A stretch of 46,868 bases of DNA, taken from NCBI GenBank assembly GCA_947588805.1, contig CANPYR010000013.1, forward strand, positions 1-46,868, written 5' to 3'. Both the position numbers and the translations under genes were made by a program. The stretch comes from an uncultured Clostridia bacterium (GTDB lineage: Bacteria; Bacillota; Clostridia; Oscillospirales; Ruminococcaceae). The notes beneath the pieces are model-generated. The model was not told the DNA's origin. It saw only the letters and a list, made by a program, of their open reading frames with translations, and did no database searches. The stretch's first letter is position 1, and every line of letters starts with the position of its first letter. Shown piece by piece: positions 23,262 to 31,664 of this stretch.

Positions 23262-23975
23262 ATGCGTTTGGACAAGTTTATTTCTTCTCAGTACCCCGAT
23301 ATCTCTCGGAAAAATTCACGCGAGCTGATTCGCTCCGGCAAGGTCCTTATCAACGGCCGGCCTTGTCTTGATCCGGAATTCAAAGTCTTACTCGACTCCG
23401 ATTCCGTATCGCTCTTCGGGAAAAACGTCGATTTTAAACCGTTTCTCTATATAATGCTTAACAAGCCCGCCGGGATAGTCTGCGCTACCCGCGACAGGCT
23501 CTCCGAGACCGTTCTTGAGATCATCCCGCCCGAGCTTCGCAGACCCGGTCTGTTCCCCGCGGGAAGACTCGATAAGGATACCGTTGGCTTCGTTCTTATT
23601 ACCGACGACGGCGCGCTCGCGCATTCTATTCTTTCCCCGAAAAGCCATGTCAGAAAAAAATATTTCGTACGGCTTCGGGATCCTCTGCCGCAAAACTGCG
23701 CCGAGATCTTTGCAGACGGGATCTCGCTCGACGGCGAAAGGCTTCTTCCCGCCGAACTTGAAAAGGTCTCGGAAAAGGATTGCTTTCTTACTATCAGAGA
23801 AGGAAAATATCACCAGATAAAGAGGATGTTTGAAGCGGTCGGGAACGAGGTGGTTTATCTTAAACGGCTCGAGATCGCGGGAGTGGCGCTTGATCCCGAG
23901 CTTTCGGAGGGCAAGTGCAGAGAGCTCACCGAAGCGGAAATAAATGTAATTCGGAGCGCTAAAAATCATCTTTAA
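23262..23975 (+). CDS. RsuA/RluB-family rRNA pseudouridine synthase
   Basis: A 237-residue enzyme with an N-terminal S4 RNA-binding domain (MRLDKFISSQYPDISRK, RELIRSGKVLING) and the pseudouridine synthase core: IMLNKPAGIVCAT, the catalytic Asp in GRLDKDTVGFVLITDDG, and REGKYHQIKRMFEAVGNEV. It converts a uridine of rRNA; the RsuA subgroup (16S) fits the REGKYHQIKRM form. The start is uncertain: ATG 23262 gives the canonical S4 start and TTG 23256 is also open; no strong ribosome site is seen, consistent with coupling to nth. Confidence 0.93.
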   Translation: MRLDKFISSQYPDISRKNSRELIRSGKVLINGRPCLDPEFKVLLDSDSVSLFGKNVDFKPFLYIMLNKPAGIVCATRDRLSETVLEIIPPELRRPGLFPAGRLDKDTVGFVLITDDGALAHSILSPKSHVRKKYFVRLRDPLPQNCAEIFADGISLDGERLLPAELEKVSEKDCFLTIREGKYHQIKRMFEAVGNEVVYLKRLEIAGVALDPELSEGKCRELTEAEINVIRSAKNHL

Positions 23976-24033
23976 CCAGCTTTTTCCGTCAATTTAAATA
24001 AAGCGTTGCAAATATCTTTGTTAAAAAAATCAC

Positions 24034-24086
24034 TTGTGTTTGGGTTCGTTTCGTATTATAATGTAAGAGTAACTAATCCTGTTACT
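24034..24086 (+). promoter_or_regulatory. Promoter and leader hairpin of the sugar ABC ATPase gene
   Basis: TTGTGT (24034-24039), a 17-base spacer and TATAAT (24057-24062). The 105-base leader contains AGTAAC/GTTACT (24068-24073, 24081-24086) and a GC-rich segment before the GGGAGG ribosome site. No known riboswitch is recognised. Confidence 0.5.
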
Positions 24087-24167
24087 TAGTCAGATTGGGC
24101 GCGCGCGTCGCTTTAGCACGTCGGCGTGTGAGAGCCTAAAAATATTTCTCGAAAGGGAGGCCTACTA

Positions 24168-25310
24168 ATGGCAAGCTTATCACTCAAGCACATTTACAAA
24201 AAGTACGCCGGCGGCGTTGTGGCCGTATCCGACTTCTGTCTCGAAGTCAAGGATAAGGAATTCATCATCTTCGTCGGCCCTTCCGGATGCGGCAAATCGA
24301 CTACTCTCCGTATGATCGCCGGACTGGAAGAAATCACCGACGGCGAGCTCTACATCGGCAACCGCCTTGTAAACGACATCGCCCCGAAGGACAGAGATAT
24401 CGCGATGGTTTTCCAGAACTACGCTCTCTATCCTCATATGACGGTCTTCGAGAACATGGCGTTCGGCCTTAAGCTCAGAAAGACTCCTAAGGATCAGATC
24501 GCAAGAAAGGTTGAAGAAGCCGCGCGTATCCTTGACATCTCCCACCTGCTTGACAGAAAGCCGAAGGCTCTTTCCGGCGGTCAGAGACAGCGCGTCGCAC
24601 TCGGACGTGCTCTTGTGCGCGAGCCCCAGGTCTTCCTTCTTGACGAGCCTCTTTCAAACCTTGACGCTAAGCTGCGCGCTCAGATGCGTACCGAGATCGC
24701 TCTTCTCCACAAGAAGCTCGGAACTACGTTTATCTACGTAACCCACGACCAGACCGAAGCTATGACCATGGCTGACAGGATCGTCGTTATGAAGGACGGA
24801 TTCATTCAGCAGGTCGATACTCCTCAGACTCTTTACAGCTACCCCTGCAACCTCTTCGTCGCGGGATTCATCGGCTCTCCGCAGATGAACTTCATCGACT
24901 CTAAGCTTGTAAAGATCGACGGCAAGTACAACATTGAGTTCGGCTCCGAGGATACCAAGGAAAGACGCGGACGTAAGTTCTATATCGAGCTTCCCGAGTC
25001 CAAGGTCAACGAGGAAGCGCTTGCTCCCTATCTCAACAAGGAGATCATCACCGGCGTAAGACCGGAGTGCATACACGACGAGGAAATGTTCATCTCCACC
25101 GCGAAGACCGGTATCATTGAAGCCACGGTAAACGTAGCCGAGATGATGGGCGCAGAGACCTATCTCTACCTCAACTGCGAGGGAATCAACCTCACCGCGC
25201 GCGTATCGAACCGCTCCACCGCAAGACCTCAGGACGTTATCCAGTGCGCTCTCGACGCGAACAGGATCCACATCTTCGACAAGGAGACCGAGAAGGTCAT
25301 CATCAACTGA
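24168..25310 (+). CDS. ugpC: Multi-sugar ABC importer ATPase (UgpC/MsmX/MalK type)
   Basis: A 380-residue ATPase that energises carbohydrate importers. Walker [11 protein letters not shown]-loop [13 protein letters not shown], signature [15 protein letters not shown], Walker [18 protein letters not shown]-loop [11 protein letters not shown] and FIGSPQMNF are all intact; the C-terminal ~140 residues form the MalK-type TOBE regulatory domain (ITGVRPECI). GGGAGG precedes the ATG. No permease or binding-protein genes are adjacent, so it probably serves several importers, as MsmX does. Codon use is strongly biased, consistent with high expression. A terminator hairpin follows. Confidence 0.96.
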   Translation: MASLSLKHIYKKYAGGVVAVSDFCLEVKDKEFIIFVGPSGCGKSTTLRMIAGLEEITDGELYIGNRLVNDIAPKDRDIAMVFQNYALYPHMTVFENMAFGLKLRKTPKDQIARKVEEAARILDISHLLDRKPKALSGGQRQRVALGRALVREPQVFLLDEPLSNLDAKLRAQMRTEIALLHKKLGTTFIYVTHDQTEAMTMADRIVVMKDGFIQQVDTPQTLYSYPCNLFVAGFIGSPQMNFIDSKLVKIDGKYNIEFGSEDTKERRGRKFYIELPESKVNEEALAPYLNKEIITGVRPECIHDEEMFISTAKTGIIEATVNVAEMMGAETYLYLNCEGINLTARVSNRSTARPQDVIQCALDANRIHIFDKETEKVIIN

Positions 25311-25397
25311 TCGGCTGCGGCTGACAGTTTAAAGCGATGATAAATAAGAGTTAAGAATTAAATTGACTTCTTCATTTTTAAGCTCTCTACATAACGT

Positions 25398-25431
25398 AAA
25401 CGGACGCACTTTCAAAGAGGTGCGTCCGTTT
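25398..25431. terminator. Hairpin after the sugar ABC ATPase
   Basis: A perfect 12-bp stem, AAACGGACGCAC (25398-25409) with GTGCGTCCGTTT (25420-25431). The T tract is short, so it may be a weak or bidirectional terminator. Confidence 0.6.
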
Positions 25432-25442
25432 GCGCTGTTGGG

Positions 25443-25688
25443 GGCGGCGGGATGAGCGGGAGAGGGACGGAAAACATTGCCGGTTTTGTTCCCGTTAAAC
25501 CGACCTTAAAAACAAAGCGTTAAAACTTGCTTTTCGGACTTCGCGGTCATAAATTATCGACCGCTCGTCCTCAAAGAGTTTTAATCGCGTTGTTAAAGTA
25601 TCGCTTCGGTTGTCTCACGGACAAAACCCGGCAAGTTTGGCGGGCGCAGACTGTAGAGATCCCATAAAAGGCAGCGAATCCCGCCGCC
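25443..25688 (+). repeat. Repeat A, long form (A4)
   Basis: Four nested inverted pairs: outer GGCGGCGGGAT with ATCCCGCCGCC; then TTGCCGGTTTTGT with ACAAAACCCGGCAA; then AACAAAGCGTTAAAACT with AGTTTTAATCGCGTTGTT; then GCGGTC with GACCGC. It is near identical inside to A5 at 27860. Confidence 0.8.
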
Positions 25689-25725
25689 GCGCTCTACAAA
25701 TTCTTCCCGTCTGATCCTCCAACGG

Positions 25726-25850
25726 GAGCGTCTAAATCGCCCGCATTATTCATTATTTTTAAAATCGTCGCCATAGGCGAAGCCTTGAAGTTCTGGCATC
25801 TGACTTCTGACTTCTGTATTCTTGACGCGGATGCCTTGGCCACATCTTCC
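25726..25850 (-). repeat. Repeat C (C3), inverted
   Basis: The inverse of C1 with near-identical middle (CTAAATCGCCCGCATTATTC, CGTCGCCATAGGCGAAG, CATCTGACTTCTGACTTCTG). The outer hairpin is partly degraded (GACGCGGAT with GCCACATC, kept by wobble pairs). A4, C3 and the hairpin fill most of the gap 25311-25863. Confidence 0.7.
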
Positions 25851-25863
25851 TCCAACATCTAAC

Positions 25864-25892
25864 TTGACATCACACCAAAAATATTATATAAT
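25864..25892 (+). promoter_or_regulatory. Consensus promoter of the FGGY kinase gene
   Basis: TTGACA (25864-25869), a 17-base spacer and TATAAT (25887-25892): a perfect sigma-A promoter 61 bases before the ATG. Confidence 0.75.
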
Positions 25893-25953
25893 ATATCCAC
25901 ACATCAATAAATCCACATTTCCGCGGAACATTTATAATAAGGAGGAAATTATA

Positions 25954-27504
25954 ATGAAAAAATACTTGGGCATCGAATTCGGCTCGACGAGGATCAAGGC
26001 TATTCTTATCGACGACTCGGGCGCAGTCGTCGCTTCGGGAGCGCACGACTGGGAAAACCGCCTTGAAAACGGCGTATGGACTTATAGTCTTGACGATATC
26101 AGAGAGGGTATTCAGGACGCTTATAAAAACGTCGCCGCAGATTTTAACGCTAAAACCGGCGAGACTCTTAAAAATCTTGACGCTCTCGGGATAAGCGCTA
26201 TGATGCACGGATATATGCCGTTCGATAAGGACGGAAATCTTCTTTCTCCGTTCAGAACTTGGAGAAATACTATCACCGCCGAAGCTTCCGAAAAGCTCTC
26301 TGAGCTCTTTGATTTTAATATCCCTCAGCGCTGGAGCATAGCTCATCTCTATCAGTCTATCCTTAACGGCGAAGAACACGTAAATAAAATAGACAGCGTT
26401 CTTACTCTCGCCGCTTATGTCCAGAAGATCCTTACAGGCAAGGCCGCGGTCGGAGTCGGAGAAGCTTCGGGTATGTTCCCGATAGATTCCGAGACCTGCG
26501 ACTATGATGAAAAAATGCTTAAGCAGTTTGACGAGCTCGTCGCGCCGAAGGGATATCCTTGGAAAATAAAAGCCGTTCTTCCCGAGGTACTTAAAGCCGG
26601 GGATAACGCCGGGACTCTTACCGCAGAGGGCGCGAAATTCCTGGATCCCACTGGAGCTCTTGAACCCGGAGCTCCCGTATGCCCGCCCGAGGGCGACGCG
26701 GGTACGGGAATGGTCGCTACGAACAGCGTAAGAGTAAGAACCGGAAACGTCTCGGCTGGGACCTCGATTTTCGGAATGATAGTGCTCGAAAAGCCGCTTT
26801 CAAAGCTCTATCCCGAGATAGATATGGTAACGACTCCGAGCGGCGCGCCGGTCGCGATGGTGCACTGCAACAACTGCTCCACCGATCTTGACGCGTGGAT
26901 GAAGATCTTTATGGAATTTGCGGAGCTTTCCGGACATCCGATGAAAAAGCCTGCGCTTTACGATCTTCTGCTCCTTAACGCGATGAACGGAGATCCCGAC
27001 TGCGGAGGAGTGGTGAGCTGCAACTACTTCTCGGGCGAACCGATTACGCATCTTGACGAAGGAAGACCTCTTCTTTTAAGAAAGCCGGACGCGAATTTCA
27101 ATCTTGCGAATCTCGTCAGAAACAACCTCTTCTCCGCTCTTGCAACCCTTAAAATCGGGCTTGACATACTTCTTGCCGAGAACGTAAAAATCGATAAGAT
27201 CTTAGGTCACGGGGGATACTTCAAGACAAAGGGAGTAGGCCAGAAGCTTCTTGCGGCCGCGATGCGCACGCCGGTCTCGGTCATGGAGACTGCGGGAGAA
27301 GGCGGCGCGTGGGGAATGGCGCTTTTAGCGAAGTATTCGGTCACATCCGGCGGGAAGAGCTTAGAGGATTGGCTTGACGAGACGGTATTCAAGGGTATGG
27401 CTTCGATCACCGAGGAACCGGATAAGAAAGATATTGAGGGATTTGAGGGATACATGAAGGCTTATAACGAGATGCTTGAAGCGGAGAGAGCCGCGGTAAG
27501 GTAA
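25954..27504 (+). CDS. FGGY-family carbohydrate kinase
   Basis: A 516-residue sugar kinase (xylulokinase/ribulokinase-like). The N-terminal phosphate-binding [41 protein letters not shown] and the FGGY C-terminal [20 protein letters not shown] are visible. GGAGGA at 25941 supports the ATG at 25954 rather than the longer frame from 25822, which reads repeat and promoter DNA. The substrate is probably a ketopentose or ketohexose but cannot be set from sequence alone. It is monocistronic. Repeat B2 begins ~25 bases after its stop. Confidence 0.93.
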   Translation: MKKYLGIEFGSTRIKAILIDDSGAVVASGAHDWENRLENGVWTYSLDDIREGIQDAYKNVAADFNAKTGETLKNLDALGISAMMHGYMPFDKDGNLLSPFRTWRNTITAEASEKLSELFDFNIPQRWSIAHLYQSILNGEEHVNKIDSVLTLAAYVQKILTGKAAVGVGEASGMFPIDSETCDYDEKMLKQFDELVAPKGYPWKIKAVLPEVLKAGDNAGTLTAEGAKFLDPTGALEPGAPVCPPEGDAGTGMVATNSVRVRTGNVSAGTSIFGMIVLEKPLSKLYPEIDMVTTPSGAPVAMVHCNNCSTDLDAWMKIFMEFAELSGHPMKKPALYDLLLLNAMNGDPDCGGVVSCNYFSGEPITHLDEGRPLLLRKPDANFNLANLVRNNLFSALATLKIGLDILLAENVKIDKILGHGGYFKTKGVGQKLLAAAMRTPVSVMETAGEGGAWGMALLAKYSVTSGGKSLEDWLDETVFKGMASITEEPDKKDIEGFEGYMKAYNEMLEAERAAVR

Positions 27505-27528
27505 GCACAAAAGTCGGGGTAAGAGGGA

Positions 27529-27765
27529 ACCAAAAAGGTTTCGCCGGCCTTTCCTCAAAAGGCCGCAGGATTCCAAAGGGCTGGCCCTTTGGTCGCGCCC
27601 GCAGGCGCGAAACACCCCATAAGCGCAGCATATGCACAAGAATAAGCGAAACGTATACACAAGAATAAGCGAAGCGTATGTGCCAAAGAGGGGCCCGGGG
27701 AGACGCCGCAGGCCGTCTCCCCTTTTGACAGCCACTGCTGTCAAAACCTGACCAGCCCGGGAGGT
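27529..27765 (+). repeat. Repeat B, long form (B2)
   Basis: Five hairpins in a row: GGCCTTT/AAAGGCC; CCAAAGGG/CCCTTTGG (27573-27580, 27585-27592); CGCGCC/GGCGCG (27594-27599, 27604-27609); GGGGAGAC/GTCTCCCC; TTTTGACAGC/GCTGTCAAAA. Between the third and fourth is a tandem ~23-base unit CACAAGAATAAGCGAA. A linker with GCAGAAAACTATAGG then leads to A5. Confidence 0.8.
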
Positions 27766-27859
27766 ACGATAAAAGTAAAAATAAGGAGCAGAAAACTATA
27801 GGTTCAGTTATAACAGCTTTATGACTGTAGAAAATTAAAGTCGGGAGCAGAAACCCTCG

Positions 27860-28111
27860 GGCGGCGGCGGGATTCGCGGGCCGGGCGGGAAAACATTGCC
27901 GGTTTTGTTCCCGTTCGACTGCCCTCAAAAACAAAGCGTTAAAACTTGCTTTTCGGATTTCGCGGTCATAAACGACCGACCGCTCGTCCTCAAAGAGTTT
28001 TAATCGCGTTGTTAAAGTATCGCTTCGGTTGTCTCACGGACAAAACCCGGCAAGTTTGGCGGGGAGCAGTCGGTAGTTATTCCGCAGTAAAGTAGCGAAT
28101 CTCGCCGCCGC
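27860..28111 (+). repeat. Repeat A, long form (A5)
   Basis: Outer arms GCGGCGGCGGGATTCGC and GCGAATCTCGCCGCCGC pair with one G-T wobble. The inner three stems are as in A4. It is the longest and best preserved copy (252 bases). Confidence 0.8.
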
Positions 28112-28349
28112 GAGTCGCCCTGGGGAAGAGACTCATGTGAAAGATCGCGCAGAAACCTGCAAAGAGATCGGCAGCATTTTTGCCCTTATCGCACAGTGGG
28201 CGCAATATACCGCAAGCGCGGCTTAGGCTTTCGACTATATCAAAGCTTTGATTTTCTGAACTTCATGTCGTAAGTATGATGAGCCGGGTTGACTTTACCT
28301 ATAGCTCTCTGCTCCTATCTTTCATTTCGCTATGACCGAAGGGCGAGTC
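28112..28349. other. Unassigned spacer between two A repeats
   Basis: No gene is seen. It lies between A5 and the oppositely oriented A6, and may contain the argS promoter, although no clear -35/-10 pair was found. Confidence 0.3.
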
Positions 28350-28418
28350 GCGGCGGCGGGATTCGCTGCTTTCCCGCCTGATCACTACCAACTCCTCTTT
28401 CCTGCTAATCCCGCCGCC
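28350..28418 (-). repeat. Repeat A, short inverted copy (A6)
   Basis: GCGGCGGGATTCGCTGC to GCTAATCCCGCCGCC. On the minus strand it has the GTTGGTAGTGATC and AGCAGCGAATCCC order of the other copies. It ends 41 bases before argS. Confidence 0.65.
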
Positions 28419-28459
28419 CTAACCACATTCTTCAGCATTCAACACCGGAGGAATAAAAA

Positions 28460-30217
28460 ATGAAAAAAATTACAGACTTACTCACCGAAACCGTCTCCGC
28501 GGCTTTTCAGTCCGCAGGATACGACGCTGCCCTCGGCTCGGTCAGCGTTTCAAATCGCCCGGACCTCTGCGACTTTCAGTGCAACGGAGCTCTCGCGGGC
28601 GCAAAGCTTTATAAAAAATCCCCTATGGCTATCGCAGAGGAGGTCTGTAAAAGCCTTGAGGGGATGGATGAATTTAAAACCGTTTCGGCGGCCGCGCCGG
28701 GATTCATTAACCTGACTCTGTCCGACAGCTTCACCGTCAGGGCGCTTTCGGAAATGTCCGGGGATGAATTTCTGGGCGTTCCGCAGTGCGGGAAGGGCTC
28801 TTCTATCGTTATAGACTACGGCGGGCCGAATGTCGCAAAACCGCTTCATATAGGCCACCTGCGCTCCGCTATCATCGGAGAATCCATCAAAAGAACCGCG
28901 CGTGCTCTCGGATATAACGCCGTCGGCGACGTTCATTTCGGAGACTGGGGAACTCCTTACGGCCTTACTATCGCCGAATATAAGGTCCGTCACCCCGATT
29001 GGCCATGCTTTAAAGACGACTTCGATCCGGCTAAGGATGTGATCCCGGATATAGACGAAAAGGAAATGAACGAAATATATCCCTACGCTTCTGCAAAAAG
29101 CAAAGACGATCCCGAGTTTAAAGCCGAGTCGAGGCAGACTGTCGTCGATCTTCAGAACCGCAAGCCGGGAATTTACGACCTCTGGAAAAAAATCAAAGAC
29201 GTATCGGTGGAAAGCGTTAAAAGAATATATGAAAAGCTTTCGGTCGATTTCGATCTTTGGTACGGCGAATCGGATTCCGATAAATATACCGAAGAGCTTG
29301 TAAAACTCCTTACCGATAAGGGACTTTTGTACGAGAGCGAAGGCGCGATGGTGGTAGACGTCGCCGAAGAGGGGGATAAGATCTCGGTCCCGCCGATAAT
29401 AGTTAAAAAATCCGACGGCTCCTCTATCTACGCTACGTTCGATCTCGCGACTATAATTCAGAGAATGAAGGATTTTGACCCCGAAAAAATCTGGTATCTC
29501 ACCGACAAACGCCAGAATCTTCACTTCGTGCAGGTGTTCAGGTGCGCAAAGAAAGCCGGGATCGTAGATGAAACTACCGAGCTTCGTCATCTCGGCTTCG
29601 GCGCTATGACAGGCCCGGACGGGAAGCCCTTTAAAACCCGCGACGGCGGCGTTATGACTCTTGAAAGCCTTATAGAGATGGTAGACGCTGCCGCGCTTGA
29701 AAAGCTCAAGGATTCCGAATATATCTCCGGCAGCAAAGAAGAGACCGCGCATAAGATCGGAATGGCGGCGCTCAAGTTCGGGGATATGCAGAACCAGCCC
29801 GCAAAGGACTACATTTTCGACGTCGACAAGTTCCTCTCCTTCGACGGAAAGACCGGAACGTATCTGTTATACACCGTGACGAGGATAAATTCCATCCTGA
29901 AAAAAGCGGGGATGAGTTATGAATCCGCGCCGAAGATCACCGGGATTTATACAACCGGAGAGCGCGAGCTGAGCCTTGCGCTGCTGCTTTCGCCGGAGAG
30001 CGTAGTGAGGGCGTTTAACGAGATGGCCCCGTCCGCGCTCTGCGACAGCGCGTATGTTATCGCCACGGCGTTCTCGAAGTTTTATCACGATAACAGGATC
30101 CTGACCGAAGAGGACGAACAAAAGCGAAGCAGCTGGCTTGCGCTCTGCGCGTTGACTGGGAGGGTTCTGAAGTCCACGCTGGAGTGCTTGGGGATAGAGA
30201 CTGTGGAGAATATGTGA
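28460..30217 (+). CDS. argS: Arginyl-tRNA synthetase
   Basis: A 585-residue class I aminoacyl-tRNA synthetase charging tRNA-Arg. The N-terminal Arg-tRNA additional domain covers ~1-95. The HIGH motif is in VAKPLHIGHLRSAIIGES, followed by GDVHFGDWGTPYGL, the arginine-specific catalytic region YATFDLATIIQRM and HFVQVFRCAKKAG, and a C-terminal DALR anticodon-binding domain (FNEMAPSALCDSAYVIATAF, LCALTGRVLKSTLECLGIE). GGAGGA precedes the ATG. Length is typical. It is flanked by repeat blocks on both sides. Confidence 0.97.
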   Translation: MKKITDLLTETVSAAFQSAGYDAALGSVSVSNRPDLCDFQCNGALAGAKLYKKSPMAIAEEVCKSLEGMDEFKTVSAAAPGFINLTLSDSFTVRALSEMSGDEFLGVPQCGKGSSIVIDYGGPNVAKPLHIGHLRSAIIGESIKRTARALGYNAVGDVHFGDWGTPYGLTIAEYKVRHPDWPCFKDDFDPAKDVIPDIDEKEMNEIYPYASAKSKDDPEFKAESRQTVVDLQNRKPGIYDLWKKIKDVSVESVKRIYEKLSVDFDLWYGESDSDKYTEELVKLLTDKGLLYESEGAMVVDVAEEGDKISVPPIIVKKSDGSSIYATFDLATIIQRMKDFDPEKIWYLTDKRQNLHFVQVFRCAKKAGIVDETTELRHLGFGAMTGPDGKPFKTRDGGVMTLESLIEMVDAAALEKLKDSEYISGSKEETAHKIGMAALKFGDMQNQPAKDYIFDVDKFLSFDGKTGTYLLYTVTRINSILKKAGMSYESAPKITGIYTTGERELSLALLLSPESVVRAFNEMAPSALCDSAYVIATAFSKFYHDNRILTEEDEQKRSSWLALCALTGRVLKSTLECLGIETVENM

Positions 30218-30261
30218 GATAGAAGATAAGGGGGATGAGAATAGGGGTTGGGAAGAGCGGG

Positions 30262-30500
30262 AATTAAAAAGGTTTCGCCGGCCTTTCCTCAAAAGGCCGC
30301 AGGGGTCCAGGGGGCTGGCCCCATGGTCGCGGCCCGCAGGCCGCGAAACACTCTATAAGCTTTAGCGTATGCGCAAGAATAAGCGAAACGTATACACAAG
30401 AATAAGCGAAGCGTATATGCCACAGAGGGGTACGGGGAGACGCCGCAGGCTGTCTCCCCTTTTGACAGCTAATGCTGTCAAAACCTGACTGCCCGTGGGT
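30262..30500 (+). repeat. Repeat B, long form (B3)
   Basis: Same order as B2. Compensatory differences: CGCGGCC/GGCCGCG (30328-30334, 30339-30345) replaces CGCGCC/GGCGCG, and the preceding stem uses GGGG/CCCC in place of AAAGGG/CCCTTT, with a changed loop in the last TTTTGACAGC/GCTGTCAAAA hairpin. The 23-base tandem unit is present. It starts 45 bases after argS. Confidence 0.8.
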
Positions 30501-30593
30501 ACGCTAAAAGTAAAATCAGTGGCAGAAAACTATCGGTTCAGTTTATGAAGCTTTATGACTGTAGAATAATAAAGCCAGAAGCAGAAACCCTCG

Positions 30594-30679
30594 GGCGGCG
30601 GCGGGATTCGCGGGCCGGGCGGGAGGGTGGGGAGCAGTCGGTAGTGCTTCTGCAAGAAAGCAGCGAATCACGCCGCCGC
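30594..30679 (+). repeat. Repeat A, short form (A7)
   Basis: GGCGGCGGCGGGATTCGC and GCGAATCACGCCGCCGC arms, with GGAGCAGTCGGTAGTGCTTC inside. It is preceded by the same GCAGAAAACTATCGG linker as A5. Confidence 0.7.
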
Positions 30680-30684
30680 TAAAC

Positions 30685-30840
30685 CCGCGCCCTTATACAC
30701 GTTAGCGCAGTGGCAGAAACCCCGATATCATCAATCAGAGCCTTCATTTCAGAATGAAATGAAGCTCAGAAGCCACGCGGCGGCGAGGGTAGGACGGGCG
30801 CAGTCGCTATATATCGTCGCTATATATCACATCAAGGCCG
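30685..30840 (+). repeat. Repeat D (D3) plus a partial repeat A
   Basis: D3 (30685-30780) nearly equals D2. Directly after it is a left-arm fragment of A (CGGCGGCGAGGGT, GGGCGCAGTCG) broken by a tandem GTCGCTATATATC pair (about 30804-30830). The 30218-30889 gap is thus nearly all repeats. Confidence 0.6.
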
Positions 30841-30889
30841 GCGATTTCTGCCTCCGCTCACCCCCACAAATACTTTCAGGAGCCTTCAG

Positions 30890-31507
30890 ATGTATACTAC
30901 AAGTATAAAATCCACAAATATCACCATAGAGTCGTCAAAATCCGTCTTCTCCCCCGATTCCTTGGACCGCGGGACCGCCGCTATGCTTGACGAGATCGAG
31001 CTTCCGGACGGGCTTATTCTTGACCTCGGCTGCGGCTGCGGAGTCGTCGGGATATATGCTGCTAAGGTCAAAGGCGAAGAAAACGTCGTTATGTGCGATA
31101 TCTCCGAGGAAGCGGTCCTGATCTCAAAACAAAACGCCGTGAGAAACGGCGTGGAAAATGTCAAAATTTATCAGAGCGACGGGTTTAAATCCGTCCCCGA
31201 GACCGGGTTCTCGCTTATCCTCACAAACCCGCCTTATCACTCGGACTTCTCCGTCGCGAAGGAATTTATCGAGGAAGGCTTCCGCAGGCTTATTCCGGGT
31301 GGAAAGATCGCCGTGGTCACAAAGCGGCTCGCTTGGTATAAAAATAAGCTCACCTCCGTTTTCGGCGGGGTGAAGATAACAGAGCGCGACGGGTATTACG
31401 TCTTTATATCGCAAAAGCGGGAGAAATTTCCCCGCAGCAAGGGTAAGCCTGCCGCTAAAAAACTTTCGCGGAAGCTTGAAAGAAAGTACGGGCGCGGGAA
31501 GGGGTGA
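30890..31507 (+). CDS. Class I SAM-dependent methyltransferase (RsmC/RlmG-like)
   Basis: A 205-residue methyltransferase. The SAM-binding motif I is LILDLGCGCGVVGIYAAK, the acidic motif II is VMCDISEEAV, and LILTNPPYHSD is the NPPY catalytic motif of N-methyltransferases acting on exocyclic amines, as in the 16S rRNA G1207 enzyme RsmC. A basic tail (KREKFPRSKGKPAAKKLSRK) would bind RNA. CAGGAGCC lies before the ATG. rRNA guanine methylation is the likeliest role. Confidence 0.9.
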   Translation: MYTTSIKSTNITIESSKSVFSPDSLDRGTAAMLDEIELPDGLILDLGCGCGVVGIYAAKVKGEENVVMCDISEEAVLISKQNAVRNGVENVKIYQSDGFKSVPETGFSLILTNPPYHSDFSVAKEFIEEGFRRLIPGGKIAVVTKRLAWYKNKLTSVFGGVKITERDGYYVFISQKREKFPRSKGKPAAKKLSRKLERKYGRGKG

Positions 31508-31610
31508 GCGGATCTTTTAGGGTTCGCTGCTTCCCGGGGGCTTCGCCCTACTCTCGCCTTGCGGAATTCCCCCGCGCCCATTCCCCACTACCCTACATGC
31601 ATGCAAATAA

Positions 31611-31652
31611 AAACCCGCTCCCAAGGCAGCGCCCCGGGGCGGGCTGTTTTTT
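31611..31652. terminator. Bidirectional terminator between convergent genes
   Basis: CCCGCTCCC (31614-31622) pairs with GGGGCGGG (31636-31643) with one bulge, flanked by an A run on the left and a T run on the right. It separates the methyltransferase gene from the leftward HD-GYP gene. Confidence 0.55.
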
Positions 31653-31664
31653 ATCAGGTCTTCA

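Noticed and set aside
24063-24167. Riboswitch in the leader of the sugar ABC ATPase gene
   Set aside because: Only one small hairpin and a GC-rich segment are visible; no conserved riboswitch core was recognised.
28550-29752. 400-codon open frame antisense to argS
   Set aside because: argS has all class I motifs on the plus strand; the antisense frame lacks a ribosome site and recognisable domains.
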